The notes under the pieces were generated by a model, which saw only the letters and a program-made list of their open reading frames with translations, had not been told where the DNA came from and made no database searches. A DNA stretch of 64,000 bases from contig JAWKMN010000006.1 of the NCBI GenBank assembly GCA_041392165.1, positions 62,001-126,000 on the forward strand, written 5' to 3'. The position numbers were made by a program, and so were the translations under genes. This document shows, piece by piece, positions 17,566 to 27,500 of this stretch. Each line of letters opens with the position of its first letter. Position 1 is the first letter of the stretch. The DNA comes from Arenibacter sp041392165 (GTDB lineage Bacteria > Bacteroidota > Bacteroidia > Flavobacteriales > Flavobacteriaceae).

Positions 17566-18093
17566 ATGACAAAGGAAGAATGTTTCTACCTCGGTAAAAT
17601 CGTTTCAAAACATAGCTTTAAGGGTGAAGTACTCATTAAATTGGATACCGACGAGCCCGAATTGTACGAAAAATTGGAATCAGTATTCGTTTCCCTCGGA
17701 AACAATCTGGTTCCTTTTTTTATTGAAAAAAGTCAACTTCATAAATCCAGTCTATTGCGCGTGCGATTTGAGGAAATTGCGGATGAATCGGACGCAGACA
17801 AGATAATGGGTTCCGAAATATACCTCCCCCTTAAATTTTTACCGGAACTAAAAGGCAATAAATTCTATTACCATGAGGTCATCGGCTTTATCATGGAGGA
17901 CAGACTACATGGAAACATAGGAATTATCCAAAGCATTAACGATACCACTTCCCAAGCGCTATTTGAAGTGGCAAAGGGCGATAAACAATTGCTTATTCCT
18001 GTCAGGGATGAAATAATCGTTAAGGTAGACCGTGAAAACAAGACTATTTTTGTCCATACACCGGAAGGGTTGGTAGAACTTTACCTGTCCTAA
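17566..18093 (+). CDS. rimM: 16S rRNA processing factor RimM
   Basis: The 175-residue protein has the RimM N-terminal beta-barrel (FYLGKIVSKHSFKGEV) and a C-terminal PRC-barrel (FYYHEVIGF ... LLIPVRDEIIVKVD). RimM binds S19 and helps maturation of the 30S head. It is downstream of rpsP by 12 bp and is almost certainly co-transcribed. Length and motifs are normal. Confidence 0.96.
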   Translation: MTKEECFYLGKIVSKHSFKGEVLIKLDTDEPELYEKLESVFVSLGNNLVPFFIEKSQLHKSSLLRVRFEEIADESDADKIMGSEIYLPLKFLPELKGNKFYYHEVIGFIMEDRLHGNIGIIQSINDTTSQALFEVAKGDKQLLIPVRDEIIVKVDRENKTIFVHTPEGLVELYLS

Positions 18094-18299
18094 ACTGCCT
18101 ATTTATAATTTTCCCTACCTTAAAAACGGAATGATAATTTTACCTATCTTTCCATATGTGGTTTCTCGTTGACAGGCCCCTTCCGATACCCATTGTATTA
18201 AGTGGGGATAATTGCTCATATGGGAAATACCCCAGGACATTTTGAGATAACTATTCCGTATATACAAGTCGTAGCACATTATGACCAACCAAACGCAAA

Positions 18300-18872
18300 A
18301 TGAGTAAAATCACAGTTCTTTTATTGTTTGCAACGGTGGGAATTATTTCCTGTAAAAATCCTGAAAAGGAAATTGACAAATTGGAAATTGCCAAAAGATA
18401 TTATGAGGTTCTTGACAAATCAAATATTCTCGAAATCGAAAATTTGCTGACCGATAGCCTTTTGACAAAAGAAACCGAATACAATTATGAGCAAACATTT
18501 TCCAAAAAAGAGTATGTGGAATGGCTAAAATGGGACTCTGTATTTAGCCCGACATATAAAATCCTCGAAATCGGACAGGAAAAGGGAACTGTAAAAGCTA
18601 AAATTTCAAAAACGGATAAAAGGATTTCCTTCCTTCACAAAGAGCCTATTGTGACTGACCAAGTTATCCATTTTGACAAGAATAAAATAACCGGTATTGA
18701 AACAACGAAATATGTAATTTTCAACGATTCGGTATTTGTAAAAAATAGAGACGGACTTGTGAATTGGATTGACAAAAACTACCCTGAACTGAATGGATTC
18801 ATCCACGACCAAACAAAGAGTGGTGGAATGAATTATTTAAAAGCGATTGAACTTTATGAAAACAAAAAATAA
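18300..18872 (+). CDS. Small lipoprotein of unknown function
   Basis: The 190-residue product starts with a lipoprotein signal ending in a lipobox-like G-I-I-S-C (Cys at ~19). The mature part, with KRYYEVLDKSNILEIENLL and alternating strands, suggests a SnoaL/NTF2-like cone fold, but I cannot name a family. It is probably anchored in the outer or inner membrane facing the periplasm. It stands alone, with 200 bp of apparently empty sequence on the 5' side and a gene relic on the 3' side. Confidence 0.75.
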   Translation: MSKITVLLLFATVGIISCKNPEKEIDKLEIAKRYYEVLDKSNILEIENLLTDSLLTKETEYNYEQTFSKKEYVEWLKWDSVFSPTYKILEIGQEKGTVKAKISKTDKRISFLHKEPIVTDQVIHFDKNKITGIETTKYVIFNDSVFVKNRDGLVNWIDKNYPELNGFIHDQTKSGGMNYLKAIELYENKK

Positions 18873-19019
18873 TATGCTATAACACTGTATCCGCAATTAC
18901 GGCCGATTTTCCAAAGGGAAAAATCCACTCGGAATTGCCAACGTCAGTCTTAAACCAAAAAACAGCAACACAAAACCCGTAACTGACGGTTATACTAAAC
19001 CGATTATTTTATGCCCTAA

Positions 19020-19484
19020 ATGATTCTCCCTAAAACAGAATTACAATTCATCAATAAGGAAATTGGCCACAGTGTAGTAGCTACAGAATTTATTCCCGCA
19101 GGAATCATAACCTGGGTACTGGATAAGTTGGACCTATTCTTTGCTGGGACAATGTGCAAGATAAGTACACCACAGCTTTAGCTCCAATTGTCCCACCACG
19201 ACATATGATATTGAGGCAGCCATACAAGACATCCTTCTAGGAGAACAATTAACGAACGAAGGATATCTTAACGACAACCCTTCAAAGGAATTGATGAAGG
19301 CACTAGAAGAAAGGTTTTACCCCCACGACCTTTTAAAATATTGCAAAGTATGCGATAAAAAATTACATCCCATATTTCCAAAAATCCCTAAATTGGACCA
19401 AACCTTAAAACCATGTTTTCAAAAAATCTTTGGAATTTGGTAAGTGCTATTGCCGAAGGCAAAAAAACTGATGGATTCCATTAA
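19020..19484 (+). pseudogene. Decayed SET-domain protein gene
   Basis: From ATG 19020 the frame reads a SET-domain start (GHSVVATEFIPAGIITWVLD) for about 40 codons. It then jumps to another frame that reads HSFSSNCPTTTYDIEAAIQD and LLGEQLTNEGYLND. These correspond to the N-H-S-C-x-P-N-C and G-E-x-L-T-x-x-Y-G-Y-L-N motifs of a SET methyltransferase. A Cys pair (YCKVCDKKL) and another frame change near 19430 lead to the ending TDGFH at 19484. At least one internal deletion and one frameshift are needed, and the catalytic Tyr/Asn segment is damaged. A functional protein is very unlikely. Confidence 0.7.
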
Positions 19485-19570
19485 GAATAACAATCACAAC
19501 AAGAATTGGGGAATACCCAATAAGATCTGAAAAGCACCAAAAACAGGGAAGCAGAAAACGCAACCTAAAT

Positions 19571-19681
19571 AAACTACCTCAGGTCAATCCCGATAGCTAT
19601 CGGGACATGAGGCATTGAAAGAAGATTCAAGTTTGATTTCGACGCAAGCGTCGGAACATTTAAATCTCGATTATCAAGTAA
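19571..19681 (+). repeat. Dispersed ~100-bp intergenic repeat, copy A
   Basis: This stretch (ACTACCTCAGGTCAA ... GAAGATTCAAGTTTGATTTCGACGC's continuation ... AAATCTCGATTATCAAGTA; core at 19621-19680) recurs in reverse complement at 22711-22813 with high identity. Copy A carries an extra internal palindrome, CCCGATAGCTATCGGG, at ~19589-19604 that copy B lacks. It lies directly before the TrmN6-like gene, and the misleading upstream start of that ORF comes from inside the repeat. Confidence 0.8.
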
Positions 19682-19695
19682 AAGCTATAAAGTTG

Positions 19696-20409
19696 ATGAC
19701 CAAACCTTTTATATTTAAACAATTCCGCATACACCAGGATCGCTGTGCCATGAAAATAGGCACTGATGGAGTATTACTGGGAGCCTGGACCCCCATAGGG
19801 CACAGGCCCCTTTCCATTCTGGATATAGGAGCGGGAACCGGAGTAGTTGCGTTGATGCTGGCACAAAGGTGCCAAGCGGAAACCATAGACGCCATAGAAA
19901 TAAATGAGGACGCCTATGAGCAATGTGCAGGGAATTTTGAAGAGTCCGTTTGGGCCGATCGATTATTCTGTTACCATGCCTCCCTGGACGAATTTGTATC
20001 CGAAATGGACAACAAATATGACCTTATTGTATCCAACCCACCATTTTACCCGGAAATAGTACCCAGCGGCAATGAATCCAGGGATATGGCGAGACAAAAC
20101 CGGTCCTTGCCCTTTGAAAATCTTTTGAAAGGCGTTGTGAAACTTTTGGAAGAAAACGGAACTTTTACCACCATCATCCCTTTTAAGGAAGAAAAAAAGT
20201 TTTTGGAATTGGCCGCCACTATCAAACTATATCCCAAACGGCTTATGCGCATTAAAGGAAATCCTACCTCTGAAATCAAACGGAGCCTTCTGGAATTCCA
20301 CTTTAAGAAGACTTCCATTGAAATTGGATATATGACCATAGAACTGGAACGCCACAAATACACTAAGGAATATATAGATCTGACCAAAGATTTCTATTTA
20401 AAAATGTAA
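19696..20409 (+). CDS. trmN6: tRNA1(Val) adenine-N6 methyltransferase (TrmN6-like)
   Basis: I start at the ATG at 19696 (MTKPFIFKQF), since the family begins here and the longer ORF runs back into a repeat. The 237-residue protein has KQFRIHQDRCAMKIGTDGVLLGAW, the SAM motif ILDIGAGTGVVALMLAQR and the catalytic SNPPFY of N6-adenine methyltransferases. TrmN6 methylates A37 of tRNA1(Val). Some specificity uncertainty remains, because related class I methyltransferases share these motifs. The gene is monocistronic and precedes an acyl-CoA dehydrogenase in the same direction. Confidence 0.88.
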   Translation: MTKPFIFKQFRIHQDRCAMKIGTDGVLLGAWTPIGHRPLSILDIGAGTGVVALMLAQRCQAETIDAIEINEDAYEQCAGNFEESVWADRLFCYHASLDEFVSEMDNKYDLIVSNPPFYPEIVPSGNESRDMARQNRSLPFENLLKGVVKLLEENGTFTTIIPFKEEKKFLELAATIKLYPKRLMRIKGNPTSEIKRSLLEFHFKKTSIEIGYMTIELERHKYTKEYIDLTKDFYLKM

Positions 20410-20483
20410 CAATAACGATTTATTATGTTATATTTTCATCATTCAATCTTAATTTGTTTATTTTAGATTCCAAAATAGATACT

Positions 20484-21662
20484 ATGCGACCCGATTTGTT
20501 TGAAGCTCCCGATTATTACAATTTAGACGATCTTTTGTCCGAAGAGCACAAGTTGGTGCGCGATGCTGCCCGACAGTGGGTAAAGCGGGACATTTCCCCC
20601 ATCATAGAAGAATATGCCCAAAAGGCAGCCTTTCCAAAACAGATCCTAAAAGGACTGTCCGAAATTGGGGCATTCGGGCCCTATATCCCTGAGGAATACG
20701 GAGGGGCGGGTTTGGATCAGATAAGTTACGGTCTTATAATGCAGGAAATAGAACGGGGAGATAGTGGAATACGCTCTACCGCCTCGGTACAATCCTCTTT
20801 GGTAATGTATCCTATTTTTACCTATGGCAATGAAGAACAGCGAAAAAAATACCTGCCCAAATTGGCCTCCGGCGAATTTATGGGCTGTTTCGGATTAACC
20901 GAACCCAACCATGGCTCCAACCCCAGCGGCATGGAAACCAGATTTGTGGACAAAGGCGATCACTTGCTGCTGAACGGGGCCAAACTTTGGATTTCCAATT
21001 CCCCTTTTGCAGATATCGCCGTGGTATGGGCCAAGAACGAGGAAGGACGTATCCACGGTCTTATCGTAGAACGGGGCATGGAAGGCTTTAGCACACCGGA
21101 GACCCATAATAAATGGTCCTTACGTGCCTCGGCGACAGGTGAACTAATATTTGACAATGTAAAGGTTCCCAAAGAAAACCTACTCCCTGGCAAAAGCGGG
21201 CTTGGCGCCCCCTTGGGCTGCTTGGATTCCGCCCGTTACGGCATTTCATGGGGTGCCATAGGCGCTGCCATGGACTGTTATGATACCGCCCTTAGATACG
21301 CCAAGGAACGTATCCAATTTGGAAAACCTATAGCCGCTACACAATTGCAACAAAAAAAATTGGCCGAAATGATTACAGAGATTACCAAGGCACAATTATT
21401 GGCCTTCCGATTGGGGCAACTGAAAAACGAAGGTAGGGCCACTACAGCACAAATTTCAATGGCCAAGCGCAATAACGTGGAAATGGCTATCAATATAGCC
21501 AGGGAAGCCAGACAGGTTTTGGGAGGAATGGGCATCACCGGTGAATACAGTATTATGCGCCATATGATGAACCTCGAAAGTGTCATCACCTATGAGGGCA
21601 CACATGACATCCATTTATTGATTACGGGGGCCGACATTACAGGGCTTCCGGCCTTTCAATAA
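20484..21662 (+). CDS. Acyl-CoA dehydrogenase, glutaryl-CoA dehydrogenase-like
   Basis: I start at ATG 20484 (MRPDLFEAPDYYNLDDLL), which matches the usual family start. The 392-residue flavoprotein has GCFGLTEPNHGSNPSGMETR (FAD/substrate-binding region) and the C-terminal TYEGTHDIHLLITGADITG, whose Glu is the likely catalytic base. The pattern is closest to glutaryl-CoA dehydrogenases, which oxidise and decarboxylate glutaryl-CoA in lysine and tryptophan breakdown. The exact acyl substrate is an inference. No electron-transfer flavoprotein gene is adjacent. Confidence 0.9.
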   Translation: MRPDLFEAPDYYNLDDLLSEEHKLVRDAARQWVKRDISPIIEEYAQKAAFPKQILKGLSEIGAFGPYIPEEYGGAGLDQISYGLIMQEIERGDSGIRSTASVQSSLVMYPIFTYGNEEQRKKYLPKLASGEFMGCFGLTEPNHGSNPSGMETRFVDKGDHLLLNGAKLWISNSPFADIAVVWAKNEEGRIHGLIVERGMEGFSTPETHNKWSLRASATGELIFDNVKVPKENLLPGKSGLGAPLGCLDSARYGISWGAIGAAMDCYDTALRYAKERIQFGKPIAATQLQQKKLAEMITEITKAQLLAFRLGQLKNEGRATTAQISMAKRNNVEMAINIAREARQVLGGMGITGEYSIMRHMMNLESVITYEGTHDIHLLITGADITGLPAFQ

Positions 21663-21876
21663 GCATCAACAACCACATTGGGAATTCCTTAATGTACCCT
21701 TTTGTACCATATGTCCGTATACACGCTATGCCGGTCTAACTATTTCCGACCAGATCGCCTATCATAAATTTTAAAATTATAACATTGGTAAAACCCTTAG
21801 TGCTTGGAATATTTTTTTAAATTCAAAATAAATAAGTATATTAACCTAGTATATAGATAATATTTACCCATATATA

Positions 21877-21904
21877 TTGATTTATTAACAATACAATAAC
21901 TTTG
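21877..21904 (+). promoter_or_regulatory. Promoter of the ECF sigma gene
   Basis: A perfect TAnnTTTG -7 element (TAACTTTG, 21897-21904) lies 17 bases after a TTG at 21877-21879, about 58 bp before the sigma-factor start. The spacer is slightly short for Bacteroidota promoters. Confidence 0.6.
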
Positions 21905-21962
21905 AATCCTTACCTATTTAGTTCCTTGCGTAAATTATAGAATCTGGACAATCAACCCCCAA

Positions 21963-22559
21963 ATGGCCAATGCAGACCGCAATAATGTAATTTTAGTTGA
22001 ACAACTCATCGCAGGAGAAGAGAAGGCGTTTCAACAGGTGGTGGAGGACTACTACAAAAAACTCCTTATTTACGGGTATAGCTTTACCCATGATTACCCC
22101 CAGGCCCAGGATATTGTTCAGAACGTATTTTTAAAGCTATGGGAACGCAGGCAAAATATAAATATCAGGGAATCTTTTCAAGGACTTTTGTACAAATCGG
22201 TCTACAATGAATATATCGATGACTACAGACGGAAAAAATCCTCTAAAACCATACTCGAAGCCTATAGGGATGCCTTGAACTACGCCATAGAGGATACCAA
22301 CAATCAATTAGTGGAAGACAAGATTGCATTAATAAAAAAAGAAGTGGAACATTTACCTCCCAAATGCAGGCAAATTTTTTTATTGAGCAAACAGGAAGGC
22401 CTCACCAACTCAGAAATAGCGAGCTATTTAAATATTTCCATTAAAGCGGTTGAAAGTCAGATTTCAAATGCCTACAGCCTGATCCGAAAAAAAACGGAAG
22501 CGAAAATAAAAAAATTGGTGCTAGTCCTCTCTACTATGTTCTTCCCTCCCCTAAAATAG
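21963..22559 (+). CDS. ECF-type RNA polymerase sigma factor
   Basis: The 198-residue protein has sigma-70 region 2 (DYPQAQDIVQNVFLKLWERR, near 45-64) and region 4 with the HTH LTNSEIASYLNISIKAVESQIS (~142-163). This is the Bacteroidota group that pairs with FecR anti-sigma factors and STN-bearing SusC receptors. A matching FecR-SusC-SusD set lies downstream on the opposite strand, with sigma convergent to it at the SusD end instead of in the usual place before fecR. The pairing is likely but not proven. Confidence 0.93.
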   Translation: MANADRNNVILVEQLIAGEEKAFQQVVEDYYKKLLIYGYSFTHDYPQAQDIVQNVFLKLWERRQNINIRESFQGLLYKSVYNEYIDDYRRKKSSKTILEAYRDALNYAIEDTNNQLVEDKIALIKKEVEHLPPKCRQIFLLSKQEGLTNSEIASYLNISIKAVESQISNAYSLIRKKTEAKIKKLVLVLSTMFFPPLK

Positions 22560-22663
22560 GACAAGCATCATTTTACCCCATTGGCACTATAAAAAAACCC
22601 CCATAAATATAAAACATGCCAAAAATGGTATTGGCCGTGCATCCCAAACAAATGGGCCTTTTA

Positions 22664-22699
22664 AAAAATCCGGGGCGGTACGCATGTACGTACCGCCCC
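22664..22699 (-). terminator. Terminator of the first SusCD transcript
   Basis: An 11-bp GC-rich stem (GGGGCGGTACG with CGTACCGCCCC, loop CATGTA) is followed on the minus strand by GGATTTTTT. It lies about 130 bp beyond the susD stop, after repeat copy B. Confidence 0.8.
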
Positions 22700-22710
22700 C
22701 GGAAATCTTA

Positions 22711-22813
22711 TCATTTCACTCGATAATCGAGATTTAAATGCTCCTACGCTTGCGTCGAAATCAAACTTGAATCTTCATTCAAAGCCTCATTGGCTTGACC
22801 TGAGATAGTTTAC
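22711..22813 (-). repeat. Dispersed ~100-bp intergenic repeat, copy B
   Basis: The reverse complement of this segment matches 19571-19681 nearly base for base through the core (CTCAGGTCAA, then GAAGATTCAAGTTTGATTTC, then AAATCTCGATTATCGAGTG). It lies between the susD stop and the terminator, so it would be transcribed as part of the susCD 3' UTR. Confidence 0.8.
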
Positions 22814-22828
22814 TTATTGATTTTTGCT

Positions 22829-24565
22829 TTACTGTAACAGCCACATTTTGGACCACTGATCATTTTCGGCAGGTTGTAGTTTACCAATAGCTTTCAACAT
22901 ATTCTCCTCATTAAATGGATCATCGTAATAAAACCTGATCGGAGTTTCCTGTCCTTTTGTACCCGCTATAATATTGGCATTTAAATCTGGAAATCCGGTT
23001 CTCCGCCAATCAAACCAAGATTCCGGTGTAAGCCATTGGGAAATCCATTTTTGGTGCATTATGGGTTCCAACTTGTTGGCGGCGTTATTAAAGATCTGTT
23101 GCACCTGTGCCATATACACTCCTTGATCATAAGGGATTAGGGTATTGTTGTCTTTATCGTACACTGCTGATAAATCACCATCCGAAATTCCATATTGTTC
23201 CAAAGACAATTGAATTCCACTGTTATAATAATCCAATGGACTGTTGGATATCCAACCTCGGACACTTGCCTCGGCAAGTATAAATTTGACCTCGGCAGAA
23301 TTCATCAATACCGCCCTGACCATGGGGTTGGCATTTTCAGCGTACATTTCGGTTAGGTAAGAGGCATGGGGGTTTGATGCGGCAGCCAGATAGATGCTTT
23401 CATCCAAGCCAGAAATCACTTCATTGACATTGAGATTATCTGCAAATTTGTGAAATTGGTTCGGATCCGTCAAAGCAACCGGTAATCCAACAAAAAGGGA
23501 GGTATTTACATCATTCTCTTTATTCCCATCACTATTTCTTGCAGCCAGATCCTCGGTGGTATATCGCTTTAACACACCATCTTCCTGCACAATTTCATCT
23601 GTGGCTCCCTCAAAAATCTGAACATCTACCGGCCGTACCCAGCGTGTTAACCTTGGGTCGCCCAAAGCAGTCAAATCATCAACAATGGTTGCTGATGGTT
23701 TTCTGCGATAAAACTCTGAACGGTTACTATTTCTTAAGGGACCACCGTACCAACTATTATTGCTATCCGTACCAACAAATGCGATAGAAGCATTATCATT
23801 ATTATTTTCTAAAATAGGGTATTCTGCACTATTACCAACTATAGCCGAAATCTCCATGGCCGGATCTATATCGCTCCCACCCTTTTCCGATAAACGCATA
23901 TAAAACCTAAGACGCAAGGAATTGGCAAGTTTACGCCACTTATGGGCATCTCCTTGGTATACCAGATCTGCATCCATTGCCTCCTGAATGATTCCTGTAT
24001 CCTTTAAAAGTGAATTTGCCTGGGCAAGATCGTTCAGTATTCCCTTAAAAATAGACTGTTGGTCATCATATTCGGGCTTAAAGAACTCGTCCCCTCCATT
24101 TTCCGCCTGTAGCGCATTGGTATAAGGCAAATCCCCAAAAGCGGATGTTAACAAACCATACCAATAAGATTTCATAATAAGGGCAACCCCCTGGTAGTAA
24201 TTCTTTACATTTCCCGTTTTTTCCTCTTCTGCCCGTTCAAAAATATACTGACTATCTTTTAAGGGCTGGTAAAAAGCAGTATACCCCATGGGCTCCCAGT
24301 TATAATTAAACCGGTCAAAACTGGTAAAGTCCCGTTGCAAATATTGGGTAGCTGCAGGAAACTCGGAACCACCCATAGTTAGTTCAGAAGTAATTGATGC
24401 GGATTGGGACAAAATACCGGTCAGCACAAATTTTATATCTATTTCTGTATCCGGCAACGTATTTGGACTCACATTTATTTCCCCCAAAGATTCGGAGCAG
24501 GATGAAGCAAAAAGTACTACCATTGGCAGTAAGATTGCGATTATATTTTTATTTATTCCAGTCAT
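22829..24565 (-). CDS. SusD/RagB-family outer-membrane lipoprotein (SusD-like_2 type)
   Basis: The 578-residue protein has a lipoprotein signal with lipobox F-A-S-S-C (Cys ~23) and the SusD-like N-terminal pattern (SESLGEINVSPNTLPD). The long TPR-like helical body includes MKSYWYGLLTSAFGDLPY, and the end has WFDWRRTGFPDL. SusD proteins cap the SusC transporter on the cell surface and deliver ligand into it. The starting pattern fits the SusD-like_2 branch, often tied to sigma/FecR-regulated loci. It lies 12 bp downstream of susC in the same operon. The substrate is unknown, and no glycoside hydrolase is nearby. Confidence 0.95.
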   Translation of the reverse strand: MTGINKNIIAILLPMVVLFASSCSESLGEINVSPNTLPDTEIDIKFVLTGILSQSASITSELTMGGSEFPAATQYLQRDFTSFDRFNYNWEPMGYTAFYQPLKDSQYIFERAEEEKTGNVKNYYQGVALIMKSYWYGLLTSAFGDLPYTNALQAENGGDEFFKPEYDDQQSIFKGILNDLAQANSLLKDTGIIQEAMDADLVYQGDAHKWRKLANSLRLRFYMRLSEKGGSDIDPAMEISAIVGNSAEYPILENNNDNASIAFVGTDSNNSWYGGPLRNSNRSEFYRRKPSATIVDDLTALGDPRLTRWVRPVDVQIFEGATDEIVQEDGVLKRYTTEDLAARNSDGNKENDVNTSLFVGLPVALTDPNQFHKFADNLNVNEVISGLDESIYLAAASNPHASYLTEMYAENANPMVRAVLMNSAEVKFILAEASVRGWISNSPLDYYNSGIQLSLEQYGISDGDLSAVYDKDNNTLIPYDQGVYMAQVQQIFNNAANKLEPIMHQKWISQWLTPESWFDWRRTGFPDLNANIIAGTKGQETPIRFYYDDPFNEENMLKAIGKLQPAENDQWSKMWLLQ

Positions 24566-24577
24566 CTTAAATTATTT

Positions 24578-27500
24578 TTAGAAACTAATATTTAATCTAA
24601 GCCCTATTGGAGCAGTCCAAGGGGCCACATTCCATTTTTCAAATCCTTGGGATCCCTGATTATAGGCCAGTTCGGGATCAATTCCTATCCCTGCTTTGGT
24701 CCAGAGCATAATATTTTTTGCATATACGGATAAGGCCACGTTATCTGCCGATATAAATTTGGCAATATCTTGGGAGAAAGTGTAGGTCATGGTTATATCC
24801 CTTAACTTAACAAAGGATGCATCGTACATAAAGGCATAACCTGTTCTCCAAAAACTACCGCTGGACTCCACCACTCTATAGGCATCAAACAATATTGTGA
24901 CTTCATCACCGAAATTCTCGGTATAGGTACCGTCGCCATTATCAATGACGCCAGGAAAGAAAGCCCCATTATAAGACCCGTTAAATTCAAATCCGCCCAA
25001 TTCTTCATTACGTCCGCCTACCCAAACATCATTGTCCCTATATATAGGATTTGATTTAATTTCATTGGCCAATGCCGCCCTATCGGAATAAGAATGGGCG
25101 TTTAGGATCCCGGAAAAAGTACTTGAGCTGATCCCGTTTTTCCAATCCTCAATTTTCCCCGAACGGGCCATTCTTTTCATGGATTCGGAAAAGAAATCCC
25201 CACCCTGTCTCCAATCAAAGCTTGCGGAAAGGGTAAGATTCTTATATCGAATAGAAGTATTTAGGCCAACGGCGAAATCATTGTTGAAATTTCCCACCTT
25301 GATCTGGTTTTCCCGGGCCCTATCCACTTCCCATCTGCCATTGGAATCCAATATGTTCCATCCCTTATATTCACCTTCCTCCACCTTTTTTATATAGGGA
25401 GAATACATATCCCCAATTACCCCTCCTACTCTTGTAAAGGCTCCGCCATCAGTTCCTCCTCCAAAATCGACCCGGTCAATCCCGTCAACCAGTTCAACAA
25501 GTTTGCTTTCCTGTTTTGTGAAATTAAAATTCATGTTCCATTCCAGGTCCTCCGACCTTACGGGTACCATGTTCAAACCGAATTCAAACCCGTAATTTTC
25601 AACGTTTCCTGCATTAATGGTAGTACTAGTGTATCCCGTAAGCGGAGAAACGTTAACATTTAAAATTTGGTTCTTATTCTGGGTTTTGTAGTAGGTGGCC
25701 TCAAGTCCCAATCTACCCTGGAAAAATCCAAGGTCCGTACCTACTTCATAGGAAGTCGCTATCTCCGGTTTCAGCTTGGTATTCGGCATACTGCTAGGAA
25801 GTGAATAGGTAAAATTATTGCCCCAAAATCCTTGTGCCAAAGTAGGGTTGATCAAATAGGGATCAGTGTCCTTACCTACCTGGGCCCACCCGGAACGTAA
25901 TTTAAACAATGAAACCCAGGTTGGCATTCGGAACATTTCAGAGACCAGAACACTTCCTGAAGCAGAGGGATAAAAATAAGAGCGATTCTCTTCGGGAAGG
26001 GTACTGGACCAATCATTACGCGCCGTTAAGTCCAGATATAGCATATTTTTATAGCCCAATGTGGCCATTCCATAGATACTATATACTGCCTTTTTAAAAG
26101 TCCCGTTCCTATATTCCAATCCTCCCCTGGTTACATTGGAAAGGGTAAACAGTCCTGGAAGCACTAAATTGTCTCCTCCGGAGTTATAAGTAGATTTCTT
26201 GTTATTCAATATATTTCCTCCCAGGGAAGGAGAAATACGGAAATCCCCTATTTCTTTATCATAGGAAAACAGTACATCCACGTTGGTCTCCCGACCACTG
26301 CTATTATCCAGATTATAGGCTCCAAAAGGTTTTGTGGTGCCGCCACCAAATCCTTCAAAAGACCATGGCTTTAAAGTTTCCTCTTTGTTGGTATTGCCAC
26401 TATAGGCCACACGTGCCATGGCCTTAAAATTGGAGGTAATTTCCCAGTCCAGCTTAATATTCCCAAATCCACTTAGTTTGTCAAATTTATTTATCCTTTC
26501 ATTGGCGGAAAACCAGGGGTTGTTATAGCCCTCCGTTACCTTTCTTTGGGCAACATTGGGCGTTTCCCAATAATCCCCTTTTAAATCATTGATATTGATA
26601 TGCGGAGCAATATTGAACAAATCGAAATATTGATCGTCCCCACTGAGATATCTGGTTGGATATTGATCCGAATTGGGATTGGAAACATCAATATTGGTGG
26701 AAACGGTTAGCTTGTCCGTTATTTTATAGGCCGTACTAAGACGAAAACCAAGCTTTTGAAGTTCCGTTCCCGGAGAATAGCCCTCTCCCTTCAAATGGGA
26801 TATGGCCAAACGAAAATTACCTTTATCATAATTTCCACTAATACTGGCATCGTTTATTACGGTAAGCCCCGTCCTAAAGTATTCCTTCTGGCTATTGTCG
26901 TAAAATTTTAAGGGTACGGACTCCCCGTTGCTGTTCCATTGTACCGCAGAGCCACCTTCCTCAGGACCATACCAATGCTGCCATGTGGCCTCATCAAAAA
27001 TACCTCTTTGCCCATTGGTAAATCTGTTCTGGGTTTCAAAATATTTGTAGGGCGTATTTAGGGTAGCCGTAGAAGTAAAGGAAACCCCAATGCCCTTTTT
27101 AAGGCCTTCACCAGATTTGGTAGTCACCAGGATTACCCCGTTACCTGCCCTTGAACCGTAAAGTGCAGCGGCACTTGCTCCTTTCAGTATCGAAACACTC
27201 TTAATGTTCATTGCGCTAATGTCTCCCAATACGTTGGTACTGCCCACTGGCGAACCATCAACGACCACTAGGGGCTCGTCATTCCCGGCCAATGAAGTCC
27301 TACCTCTTATATAAACAAAGGTGCTTGCATTTAGGTCATTGCCAGATCTTCGGATGTCCAATCCGGAAACCCTACTGGACAATCCTCCCAATGCATTTTC
27401 TTGGGGCACCAGGTTAATTTTTTCACTATCCACTTCCCCTACAGCATATCCCAGGGCCCTTTTTTCCCGCTTCATTCCTAGAGCGGTGACCACTACTTCG

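Noticed and set aside
17217..17608. Minus-strand ORFs over the rpsP tail
   Set aside because: They are open only because of the Ala/Glu low-complexity tail of S16 and have no family pattern.
19615..19695. Longer N-terminus for the TrmN6-like protein
   Set aside because: These codons lie within repeat copy A; the family starts at the ATG at 19696.
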